NCBI GenBank assembly: GCA_964588995.1
Contig: CAZPQM010000005.1
Location: forward strand, 53,527 to 117,526
Length of the DNA: 64,000 bases
DNA from: CAZPQM01 sp964588995
GTDB taxonomy: Bacteria > Pseudomonadota > Alphaproteobacteria > Rickettsiales > UBA8987
Direction of reading: 5' to 3'
Shown here one piece after another: positions 1 through 7,532 of this stretch. How positions within the stretch are numbered: position 1 is the stretch's first letter; the number at the start of each line of letters is the position of its first letter. The notes under the pieces were generated by a model that saw only the letters and a list, made by a program, of their open reading frames with translations, had not been told where the DNA came from and did no database searches. Both the position numbers and the translations under genes were made by a program.

Positions 1-1277
1 ATATGCGGGTTGAGCGCAGTGACCAGCATCAGCGATTCATCCCGCAGCTTGGCAATCCGGTCCGTATTGGCCTTGATCCCTACGACACACTTATCGGTAA
101 AAGCCGTCGCGCTATCTGCCAGGATGCAGATCGATTGCAGCAGATTATAGATCATCACCGGCTTAAACACATTCAGCTCAAAATGTCCGTTTGATCCAGC
201 GATCGTGATGGTCATGTGATTACCCATTACCTGAGAACAAACCATGGTCAGCGCCTCACACTGCGTCGGGTTCACCTTACCCGGCATTATTGAGGAGCCC
301 GGTTCATTCTCCGGCAAACTGATTTCGCCGATACCACAACGCGGCCCTGAGCCAAGGAAGCGAATATCATTAGCAATCTTCATAAAACTCGTCGCGACCG
401 TATTCAGCGCCCCGCTCGCTTCAACAATGGCGTCATGTGCGGCCAGCGCCTCAAATTTATTTTCTGCCGTCACAAAGGGCAGGCCGGTCGTGTTTGCAAC
501 CTCCTCGGCAAATTTAACATCAAACCCTTTTTTCGAGTTGATTCCGGTGCCGACTGCCGTGCCGCCTTGTGCGAGTTGGTAGAGGCGCGGCAGCGTATCT
601 TTCACGCGCTGAATGGCGTATTTCGCCTGCGTCACATAGCCGGAAAATTCCTGCTCCAGCGTGAGCGGTGTCGCGTCCTGCGTATGGGTGCGGCCGATTT
701 TAACAATGCCACTAAATTCCTTTGCCTTGTTCGCCAGCGCTTTATGAAAATGCTCCAGCGCCGGCAGCAGAAGATGATGAATCTGCTCCACCGCCGCAAT
801 ATGCATCGCCGTGGGAAACGTATCATTCGACGATTGCCCCATATTGCAATGATCGTTCGGATGCACCGGGTCTTTGCTGCCAATCTCCCCACCGAGAAGT
901 TCAATCGCACGGTTGGCAATTACCTCGTTACTGTTCATATTGCTCTGCGTCCCCGAACCGGTCTGCCATACGGAAAGCGGAAAATTATCGAGCAGTTTCA
1001 GATCAATCACCTCCTGCGCGGCCTGATCAATCGCATCGGCGATTTTTGGCTCCAGCACGCCGAGTTGCTTATTCACCCGCGCGGCAGATTGCTTGATGAT
1101 CCCCAGCGCCCGAACCAACGGAGCCGGCATCGTTTCTGTGCCTATTGGGAAATTAATCAGCGAACGCGCCGTTTGCGCACCCCAGTATTTATCGGCTGGC
1201 ACCTCAAGCGGGCCAAAGGAATCTGATTCAGTACGCGTATCGGTATTAGAAGAGAACGCAGAAGTAGAAGGAGCCAT
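1..1277 (-). CDS. fumC: Class II fumarate hydratase, 3'-truncated by the window edge
   Basis: Interconverts fumarate and malate in the TCA cycle (cytoplasmic homotetramer). I translated this strand by hand: it opens with ATG at 1277, reads MAPSTSAFSS, and stays open to base 1, giving about 425 residues of a family that is usually near 460, so only the C-terminal end is missing. The family signature GSSIMPGKVNPTQCE lies near residues 325-340, and GRTHTQDATPLTLEQEFSGY, the region contributing the catalytic His, near 190-210. A weak AAGGC ribosome site precedes the start. The first ten or so residues (Ser/Thr-rich) extend beyond the usual N-terminus, so a slightly later start is possible. Class II is the iron-free, oxygen-stable form. 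Confidence 0.95.
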   Translation of the reverse strand, partial: MAPSTSAFSSNTDTRTESDSFGPLEVPADKYWGAQTARSLINFPIGTETMPAPLVRALGIIKQSAARVNKQLGVLEPKIADAIDQAAQEVIDLKLLDNFPLSVWQTGSGTQSNMNSNEVIANRAIELLGGEIGSKDPVHPNDHCNMGQSSNDTFPTAMHIAAVEQIHHLLLPALEHFHKALANKAKEFSGIVKIGRTHTQDATPLTLEQEFSGYVTQAKYAIQRVKDTLPRLYQLAQGGTAVGTGINSKKGFDVKFAEEVANTTGLPFVTAENKFEALAAHDAIVEASGALNTVATSFMKIANDIRFLGSGPRCGIGEISLPENEPGSSIMPGKVNPTQCEALTMVCSQVMGNHMTITIAGSNGHFELNVFKPVMIYNLLQSICILADSATAFTDKCVVGIKANTDRIAKLRDESLMLVTALNPH

Positions 1278-1393
1278 AGCTTTTTGCCTTTTTTTTATGT
1301 AACAGGCGCAGCATACGGATAGAATGAGCAAACACAATAAAGATTTGTGACCTTCGGACGGATTCGGAGGTCTTAAATAGAAACGGCTGGGAT

Positions 1394-1412
1394 CCTCGGG
1401 TCAAGCCCGAGG
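1394..1412. repeat. Short perfect palindrome upstream of the DNA glycosylase
   Basis: Arms CCTCGGG and CCCGAGG are separated by TCAAG, giving a 7-bp perfect hairpin followed by GATGACATC. Such 'tcaagcccgaggatgac' units are familiar as dispersed intergenic repeats in alphaproteobacteria. Here it ends only 11 bases before the start codon at 1424, so its GAGG half could act as a ribosome site or hide one. Confidence 0.6.
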
Positions 1413-1423
1413 ATGACATCAAG

Positions 1424-2080
1424 ATGACATCACTTTTTTACCCTGATTATTGGGACACGGCAAAGACGGAGCTTTCTGCGAGCGACCCCGTCATGGCACG
1501 GCTGATCGGACAGTTTCCCGATGCCAGGCTCTCCTCCCGCCGTGATCCGTTTTTTACCCTTGCCCGTGCCATTGTCGGCCAGCAAGTCTCTGTGCATGCA
1601 GCGGATAGTATGTGGCATAAATTAACTGCCCTCTTGCATGAAATGAAAAGCGCGCCGCTATTGAGGCAACCTGACGATGCCTTGCGTAGCACCGGCCTGT
1701 CGCGGCAGAAGATCCGCTATTTGCGGAATATTGCCGCGTTTCATCAGGAGGGGAAGCTGGAACATGATATGCTTTGCACCATGGAGGATGACGCGCTGCA
1801 TGCGCACCTGACCGCCATTACCGGAGTGGGCAACTGGACGGCGGAAATGTTCCAGATTTTTTGTATGAATCACCCGAATATCCTGCCGCTTGGGGATATT
1901 GGTGTGCTGAGGGCTATCAGGAATGAATATGGAGAAGAAAAATTGGTGCATATTAAAGCAGAGCGCTCGTGCGATGATCATCCGAAGCACGGACAGTTAT
2001 ATAGCTGCTGGCATCCCTGGAACACTGTCGCTGCCTGGTATCTCTGGTGCTCAATCGATCCGAGCGTGGTGGAATATTAA
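1424..2080 (+). CDS. AlkA-like DNA-3-methyladenine glycosylase (HhH-GPD family)
   Basis: Base-excision repair enzyme that removes alkylated bases. The 218-residue protein carries RDPFFTLARAIVGQQVS near residues 40-56, typical of the family's N-terminal helices, and the helix-hairpin-helix segment ITGVGNWTAEMF near 132-143, followed by LPLGDIGVLRAI, where the Asp is the catalytic residue of the GPD motif. The C-terminus WHPWNTVAAWYLW is also family-typical. The 15-20 residues before it (ERSCDDHPKHGQLYSC) are unusual, which could be divergence or a local pair of compensating indels. The start directly follows a dispersed palindrome. Its stop overlaps the stop of the convergent gene by four bases. 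Confidence 0.85.
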   Translation: MTSLFYPDYWDTAKTELSASDPVMARLIGQFPDARLSSRRDPFFTLARAIVGQQVSVHAADSMWHKLTALLHEMKSAPLLRQPDDALRSTGLSRQKIRYLRNIAAFHQEGKLEHDMLCTMEDDALHAHLTAITGVGNWTAEMFQIFCMNHPNILPLGDIGVLRAIRNEYGEEKLVHIKAERSCDDHPKHGQLYSCWHPWNTVAAWYLWCSIDPSVVEY

Positions 2081-5000
2081 AATGAGGATAAATTAAGGTC
2101 AGCTTTTTGGTTAGGTTTATCGGCTTCATGGATATAACCCTCTATAGTTTTATCATTTTCTTTCGTAATAGTTACGTCTTTTGTGATCGCTTGCAACAAG
2201 TGCCCACCGCTTGCGCCTTCAGGATTGTTTTTATATGATCCTAGATTCAATCCCCCCTTCAATTGCGAATTATAAGAGTCAACTGCAGCATTCAAATCCT
2301 CTTGGATAGAACTACTACTGCCTGCTTCCAGCGCTTTCACTTCGGTGAATATCGCATGCAGCGCATCTTCAGCCGTTTTTCTGGCGTCTTCATTTGTAAA
2401 ATAATTACTATTCTGCACCATAGCAGTCATGGCAATAAGGGTCTGTTGCGTGTCTTTGCTTGCAGATTTAAAGGTGTCAGTACGGCGAATTTCCTGGTTA
2501 AATTCATCCACAAGATGCTCCGCCAGTTGATGATTATTACCTTTTACCGCTTCCCATTTTTCCTTGGCCAGCGTTTTGGCGCGCGTCGTTAAGCGCGGCA
2601 AGACCTGACTATCATTCTTAAACTCACCGCTTTTATATTGATCTGCTATAGCTTCATAGCCTTGTGCCGGTGCATCGCTTTGCACGCCCAACACAATATG
2701 AGCGGCAGCTGAGCTAAGCTGATTATCGCTTTGGTAATGAGATACCTTCGAGAAATCCTGATCGTATTTCGAGATTACCTCATGGAATCTATCTAGAGAG
2801 AGTTTCCCCGCTTCGATGATGCGGTCCAGATAGGCATCCGTTGCTGCCAACCGCGCCCACTGAGTGGAGCTTGGTAGCTTGCTATCCGCCTCTGAACCTA
2901 TTGTTTGCGCCGCACGTTCTATCTCATTTCGGGCTTTTGTTAACCTATCTTTGTCTAGGTTAGGATTATTTTCTGATTCAGAGATCGCAGCTTCGATTTG
3001 TAATATCGCAAATTCCGCCTTGTCTCGCATCTCCGTCACGGCATAATCAAACTCCTGCTGGTACTCCCCCGCCACGCTTGCCGCGCTCAGGCCAGAAGCG
3101 ATGTTATCATTAGCCGACGGGGATCCCTGATACGGCCCTATGCGCTCGTATAAAGAAAGAGTATAAGGTAGCCCTTCGATAATTCGATCAACCGCATTCA
3201 TTTGCTTCTCTCTAAGCTTATCGGTATATCCCGCTTCAGTAACTGCTTTACCGGCCTCGGACTGTCCGTACTGCGAATCGCCAGCATCACCGTTGCCGCT
3301 ATTGTCACCTCCATCAGCCTTAGATCTTGGCGCGCCTCGTATTTGGCTGCTTTGTTGTGTTTCATCACCTTGCCACCAATCAGTTACTTTATCCCATAAA
3401 TTTGGGTTATCCTCTACAGTTTGTGCTTGCTCTTTGTTTTTTTCTACTGAATGAATAACTAAAATTTCATCGTATGGACCTTTAAAACTTTGCCGGGTCG
3501 CTAGATTCTGATAGTGTAATTGCTTTGAATTTTCTTTTCTTACTGCTAAATCGCGATATTCTGCCATGAAGCGACTGTAAATGGCCTGCGCCGGTTTTCG
3601 ATCAGATAGATTGTTAGATTCCAAATCCTCCAAGATATCTATCCTTTCACTCTCGGTGTATGCCTTGGCTTCAAGCCACTTGTCAAAAGCAGCTTCCTTA
3701 AATTGTTTTTGATATGCTATCAGCAACTCAGCCGGTTTTTTACTAGTATCCAGCGCTTCTAATGTGATTTCAAAGTTACCCCGGCGGTAGATGAATTCGT
3801 CGCCTGCTTGAATATTTTGCATTTTGACATCTGCTTGAATACTACTAACAGCACGTTTTAGAAAAGCATTCTCTTCGGGCTTTACAAAAGTGATCTTTTT
3901 CTTTCCTTCATCAAAGTGAAATCCTGCATGATAGAGCACGTTGAAAGCATCGGCTTCCTTGTTGGCCTGTTCTCTAAGTTTAACTGTTAATTCATCAGCA
4001 TAATCTAATGCATGTTTTTTTGCCTGAGGGTCCATCCCCGCAAGCCCACCCTTAAACTGATCATGATATTTTAAAATAAAGGTTTCTAGATTTCCATATG
4101 TGGCTGTGGCATTACTATTTTCAGGCTCCCCATGATAGGTTAAGCCAGTATTCGCCTCGTTAGGTAAAAACTTTGAATATTCATCTACTTTATCGCTAAC
4201 CTCTTGACGCTTGTCTTTGGTAAGGCCGAACCAATCAGAAACACCCTCAATAGCACCCAACGTTCCGGTCCACAGGTCTGCTGTCCAGGAACCATAAGGC
4301 TGCCCGGTCTCATTCCATATCTCAGGAAATATATCCGTTCCAGCCGCTTGTGACACATTATACTTAAATCGCTCTTCATTATACTGGCTCTCCGCTAATA
4401 GGCGAAGACGTTGATCCGATCCCATTGAACTAACAAGGTTCACCTTGCGATCAAGGTCTTTTAAGTAATTAGGATCTCCAGCATTGGCTAAGTCTGAAAC
4501 CGCGTTGTTTGCTTCATCTGCCAATTGCCTTCCCGTATCTACAGCAGTTTTCCAGCCTTCCTTAACTGCATCCTTCACTTTATCAAAACTGTTTGTGGTT
4601 CTAGCACCCATGTCCATTTCAAATTCTTCTAAAGTCACATCCTGCTGTTCCTCGGGTGCCGAGGATTCAGGTGTTCTAAGCTCGGTAACGTCAAAATGTC
4701 TACCGTACTTACCAGTCATAATTTCCTTCATTGGATCACGAAATAATTCGCGATCGCGTGAGAAATTAACGACCTCCATCCATAGCTCCTGATCGCGCAG
4801 GTAAGCTGCCACAACCGCTAGCTCACTTCCGTGAACCTTTATAAGAGAGTTGATTTCATCATCGCTTTTTGTCGACCGCAAATAAGACTCAACCAACATA
4901 GGAATGGTGATGCCATCAAGCGTGTCTGAATCCAAGACATTATTATAAGTGATTTTTTGTTCCAGCGGGTTTTCGCGAGCGCGGGAGTGAGGATGAACAC

Positions 5001-5496
5001 CTGCTTCCTTAATTGCCTCAGCACTGAGCATCAAATTCAATGTCCGCTGCGCTTCGGGTTCGCCTACGTTAGCAACATCTATCAGGCGCTTAAATTCGTT
5101 TAAGGAGGTGACTGTATTAGTCCGCGCAACCGATTTGGATCCGAGCCTTGCATTGTGCGCATCAATCGCTTGACTTAATCCGCTATTTTCATCTCCCAAC
5201 TCACGTATTATACTATTTAAAATGCTGGGATCATTAATTGCCTCTCTAAGAATCTGGGTCGAGGACATTTCAACGTATTCATTATCGGGAAAGCTTTCGG
5301 ACATCATGTGCAAAGTTTTGGCCAACATGAGAGATTCATCTGCATCTGGTGCAAGCTTGTGCAATCGGATCAATTCCGTTATTGGAATACATTCTGTTCC
5401 AGTCCAGATCAAAGCACCTTTTTCATACTCAACATGTTGACGAAGCGCTAAGAAATGTAGCGCATTATCATAGTTGTGCTTTGTCGGTTCTGTCAT
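2077..5496 (-). CDS. Giant acidic protein of unknown function (1139 residues)
   Basis: I do not recognise a family. The protein has no signal peptide and no membrane helix. It is hydrophilic, rich in Glu, Asp, Gln, Ser and Ala, mostly helix-forming, and I see only one cysteine (TECIPITEL, near residue 36). A low-complexity Ser/Gly/Asp/Gln linker (SKADGGDNSGNGDAGDSQYG region, near residue 730) separates two helical halves. Composition and size resemble secreted or scaffold proteins, and another giant Cys-free protein lies at 7533-10418. It is monocistronic, with a long AT-rich 5' region and a modest AGGT ribosome site. A role as an exported or surface protein is inference only. Confidence 0.75.
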   Translation of the reverse strand: MTEPTKHNYDNALHFLALRQHVEYEKGALIWTGTECIPITELIRLHKLAPDADESLMLAKTLHMMSESFPDNEYVEMSSTQILREAINDPSILNSIIRELGDENSGLSQAIDAHNARLGSKSVARTNTVTSLNEFKRLIDVANVGEPEAQRTLNLMLSAEAIKEAGVHPHSRARENPLEQKITYNNVLDSDTLDGITIPMLVESYLRSTKSDDEINSLIKVHGSELAVVAAYLRDQELWMEVVNFSRDRELFRDPMKEIMTGKYGRHFDVTELRTPESSAPEEQQDVTLEEFEMDMGARTTNSFDKVKDAVKEGWKTAVDTGRQLADEANNAVSDLANAGDPNYLKDLDRKVNLVSSMGSDQRLRLLAESQYNEERFKYNVSQAAGTDIFPEIWNETGQPYGSWTADLWTGTLGAIEGVSDWFGLTKDKRQEVSDKVDEYSKFLPNEANTGLTYHGEPENSNATATYGNLETFILKYHDQFKGGLAGMDPQAKKHALDYADELTVKLREQANKEADAFNVLYHAGFHFDEGKKKITFVKPEENAFLKRAVSSIQADVKMQNIQAGDEFIYRRGNFEITLEALDTSKKPAELLIAYQKQFKEAAFDKWLEAKAYTESERIDILEDLESNNLSDRKPAQAIYSRFMAEYRDLAVRKENSKQLHYQNLATRQSFKGPYDEILVIHSVEKNKEQAQTVEDNPNLWDKVTDWWQGDETQQSSQIRGAPRSKADGGDNSGNGDAGDSQYGQSEAGKAVTEAGYTDKLREKQMNAVDRIIEGLPYTLSLYERIGPYQGSPSANDNIASGLSAASVAGEYQQEFDYAVTEMRDKAEFAILQIEAAISESENNPNLDKDRLTKARNEIERAAQTIGSEADSKLPSSTQWARLAATDAYLDRIIEAGKLSLDRFHEVISKYDQDFSKVSHYQSDNQLSSAAAHIVLGVQSDAPAQGYEAIADQYKSGEFKNDSQVLPRLTTRAKTLAKEKWEAVKGNNHQLAEHLVDEFNQEIRRTDTFKSASKDTQQTLIAMTAMVQNSNYFTNEDARKTAEDALHAIFTEVKALEAGSSSSIQEDLNAAVDSYNSQLKGGLNLGSYKNNPEGASGGHLLQAITKDVTITKENDKTIEGYIHEADKPNQKADLNLSSF

Positions 5497-5691
5497 AATT
5501 TCTACCTAAATTCTTTTCTTTACATTTATCCTTTGCCTACTCATGTTTCTATTGTAGCGATTTATTCTTAACAAAGCGTTAACAGGGCGATATTAGTGGT
5601 GCGTGGCGCGGCTGAATTGCGTGTGTAACTTTTATGCGTCGCGGCTTAAATAAGGGTAGTTTCTACCTCTATCAAACCTAAGGAGAAATCA

Positions 5692-6729
5692 ATGCAATTG
5701 CGACCGCTTGGGACAACCGATCTTTCTGTCAGCGTGATCTGCCTTGGCACCATGACCTGGGGCGAGCAAAACGACGAAGCCGAAGCCCACGAACAGATGG
5801 ATTACGCCGTCTCGCAAGGCGTGAACTTTTTCGACACGGCTGAGCTTTATCCTGTCCCGCCTAAAGCGGAAACACAGGGTCGCACCGATGAAATCATCGG
5901 CACATGGTTCGCCAAGTGTGGCAAGCGTGACGACATTATCCTCGCCAGCAAAGTCACCGGTCGTAGTGAAGGCATGAGCTGGTTCCGCGGCGGGGCTCGC
6001 CTTTCGAAAGAACAGATCATTCAGGCCTGTAATGACAGTCTCAAACGGCTGCAAACGGACTATATCGATCTGTATCAACTGCACTGGCCCGAGCGCTCGA
6101 CCAATTATTTCGGTAAACTTGGCTACACGCATACGGACGATGATGACGCGATCGCGCTGGAAACCTCTCTCGAAGCGCTCGATGAGCTTGTAAAGGCCGG
6201 GAAAGTTCGGCATATCGGCCTGTCGAACGAAACGCCGTGGGGCATGCTCGAATGTTTGCGCCTTGCTGAACAAAAGGGGCTGCCGCGCATTATGAGCGTG
6301 CAAAACCCCTATAATCTCCTTAACCGCACCTACGAAATCGGCATGGCTGAAATCAGCATCCGCGAGCAATGTGGTTTGTTAGCTTACTCTCCGCTCGCCT
6401 TTGGCGTACTCACCGGTAAATATCTCGGCGGAAATAAGCCGGAAGGTGCCCGGCTAACGCTGTTTGACCGCTTTCAGCGCTATACAACCGAGAAAGCGGA
6501 ACGTGCAACAGAGCGCTACGTGGAAATCGCGCAGGCGCACAATCTTGACCCTGCGCAGATGGCGCTTGCCTATGTTAATCAGCAGCCGTTTCTGACTTCC
6601 AATATCATTGGCGCGACCTCCTTAGAGCAGCTTAAAACCAACATTGCCAGCGCCGAGATCACCCTATCTGACGAGATGATTCAGGCTATTCAGGACGTGC
6701 ATAATGAGCATCCGAATCCGTGTCCTTAG
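5692..6729 (+). CDS. tas: NADP(H)-dependent aldo/keto reductase, Tas-like
   Basis: A 345-residue TIM-barrel oxidoreductase. The catalytic tetrad can be read as Asp and Tyr in FFDTAELYPVP (near 47-58), Lys in ILASKVTG (near 83-90) and His in YQLHWPE (near 124-130). The coenzyme region includes GATSLEQL near 308-315. The insertion after Tyr (PVPPKAETQGRT) and the ERSTNYFGKLGY loop match the Tas subgroup closely. An AAGGAG ribosome site lies seven bases before the ATG. It looks like a single-gene transcript. Physiological substrate unknown; E. coli tas was found as a suppressor of a tyrosine requirement. Confidence 0.9.
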   Translation: MQLRPLGTTDLSVSVICLGTMTWGEQNDEAEAHEQMDYAVSQGVNFFDTAELYPVPPKAETQGRTDEIIGTWFAKCGKRDDIILASKVTGRSEGMSWFRGGARLSKEQIIQACNDSLKRLQTDYIDLYQLHWPERSTNYFGKLGYTHTDDDDAIALETSLEALDELVKAGKVRHIGLSNETPWGMLECLRLAEQKGLPRIMSVQNPYNLLNRTYEIGMAEISIREQCGLLAYSPLAFGVLTGKYLGGNKPEGARLTLFDRFQRYTTEKAERATERYVEIAQAHNLDPAQMALAYVNQQPFLTSNIIGATSLEQLKTNIASAEITLSDEMIQAIQDVHNEHPNPCP

Positions 6730-6750
6730 TAGTGTTCCCTCGGACATGAT

Positions 6751-6803
6751 CCGGGTGTCTTCGTCTTGCGAGGATAGACGCAGCAACGTCAGAAGATGCC
6801 CGG
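6751..6803. repeat. Imperfect inverted repeat after the aldo/keto reductase
   Basis: CCGGGTGTCTTC (6751-6762) pairs with GAAGATGCCCGG (6792-6803) with two mismatches around a 29-base loop. It lies 22 bases after the stop of the reductase gene. It could be a transcription end hairpin without a U-tract or a dispersed palindrome. Confidence 0.45.
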
Positions 6804-6888
6804 GCAAAACTGATATAAACTTACGCTCTCCAGATGATAGGAAATAGCACCAAGTAACCTTTACTCACTGGCATATGAATAATATTCC

Positions 6889-7512
6889 ATGAATAATAAG
6901 AATCAATCTAAAGAAGATGCAGACCAGGGTAAATCGTGCAGCCTCTCCGGCTCCTGTCCTATTTGTAAATGGACGGTGCTATTCGCGCTTGCGTTGATGC
7001 TGCTTGCGCTTTTAAGCGCACTCTTCACTGATGAAGCTGCCATTGCGCCCGATGCCAACAGCCATGAAATGAATCAAAAGGAGGTTCGCATGCATGAAGA
7101 TGATAGCGAATTAAAATCGAAACTCTCTGATGAGGCCTATCACGTACTGCGTGAAAAAGGCACCGAGCGGCCTTTTACGGGAAAATATCTGAACAATAAG
7201 GAAGATGGCATTTACCGCTGCGGCGCGTGTGGGGAGCCCCTATTCAGCTCGGATGCTAAATTTGACTCCGGCACAGGCTGGCCCAGCTTTGATAAAGTCG
7301 TGGAAAATGACAATGTGAAACTCATTGAAGATCACAGCCACGGCATGGTGAGAACCGAAGTCGTCTGCGCCAATTGCGGTTCGCATCTTGGGCATCTCTT
7401 CAATGATGGCCCCACCGAGACCGGCAAGCGCTTTTGCATTAATTCAGTCGCACTTGATTTTGCGGCTAAAGATGGGAGCGATGATTTTGAAAACGTGGAT
7501 ATTATCGATTAG
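6889..7512 (+). CDS. msrB: Peptide-methionine (R)-S-oxide reductase with membrane anchor
   Basis: Reduces the R-diastereomer of methionine sulfoxide in proteins. Residues 28-46 form one hydrophobic helix preceded by a short Cys-containing segment (KSCSLSGSCPICKW), so the full-length product should be anchored in the inner membrane. The MsrB domain spans about residues 76-200: zinc ligands CGAC and CANC, the GTGWPSF motif, and catalytic Cys in KRFCINSVAL. A second, stronger ribosome site and an in-frame ATG at 7090 would give a soluble 140-residue enzyme of ordinary MsrB length. Which isoform is made, or both, is undecided. Confidence 0.93.
   Translation: MNNKNQSKEDADQGKSCSLSGSCPICKWTVLFALALMLLALLSALFTDEAAIAPDANSHEMNQKEVRMHEDDSELKSKLSDEAYHVLREKGTERPFTGKYLNNKEDGIYRCGACGEPLFSSDAKFDSGTGWPSFDKVVENDNVKLIEDHSHGMVRTEVVCANCGSHLGHLFNDGPTETGKRFCINSVALDFAAKDGSDDFENVDIID
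7077..7092 (+). promoter_or_regulatory. Internal ribosome binding site and alternative start in msrB
   Basis: The sequence AAAAGGAGG ending at 7084 is followed, five bases on, by ATG at 7090, in frame with msrB (Met68). This is a much better site than the one before the annotated start at 6889. Initiation here removes the membrane helix and leaves the complete catalytic domain. Confidence 0.6.
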
Positions 7513-7532
7513 GTTAAGGCGCTAGCGAGTTA

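Noticed and set aside
435..1226. Plus-strand frame of 263 codons opposite fumC
   Set aside because: The minus strand encodes clear fumarase; the plus frame is Arg/His/Cys-rich shadow sequence.
5689..6369. Minus-strand open frame of 226 codons opposite the aldo/keto reductase
   Set aside because: Shadow of the highly recognisable reductase; no family resemblance.
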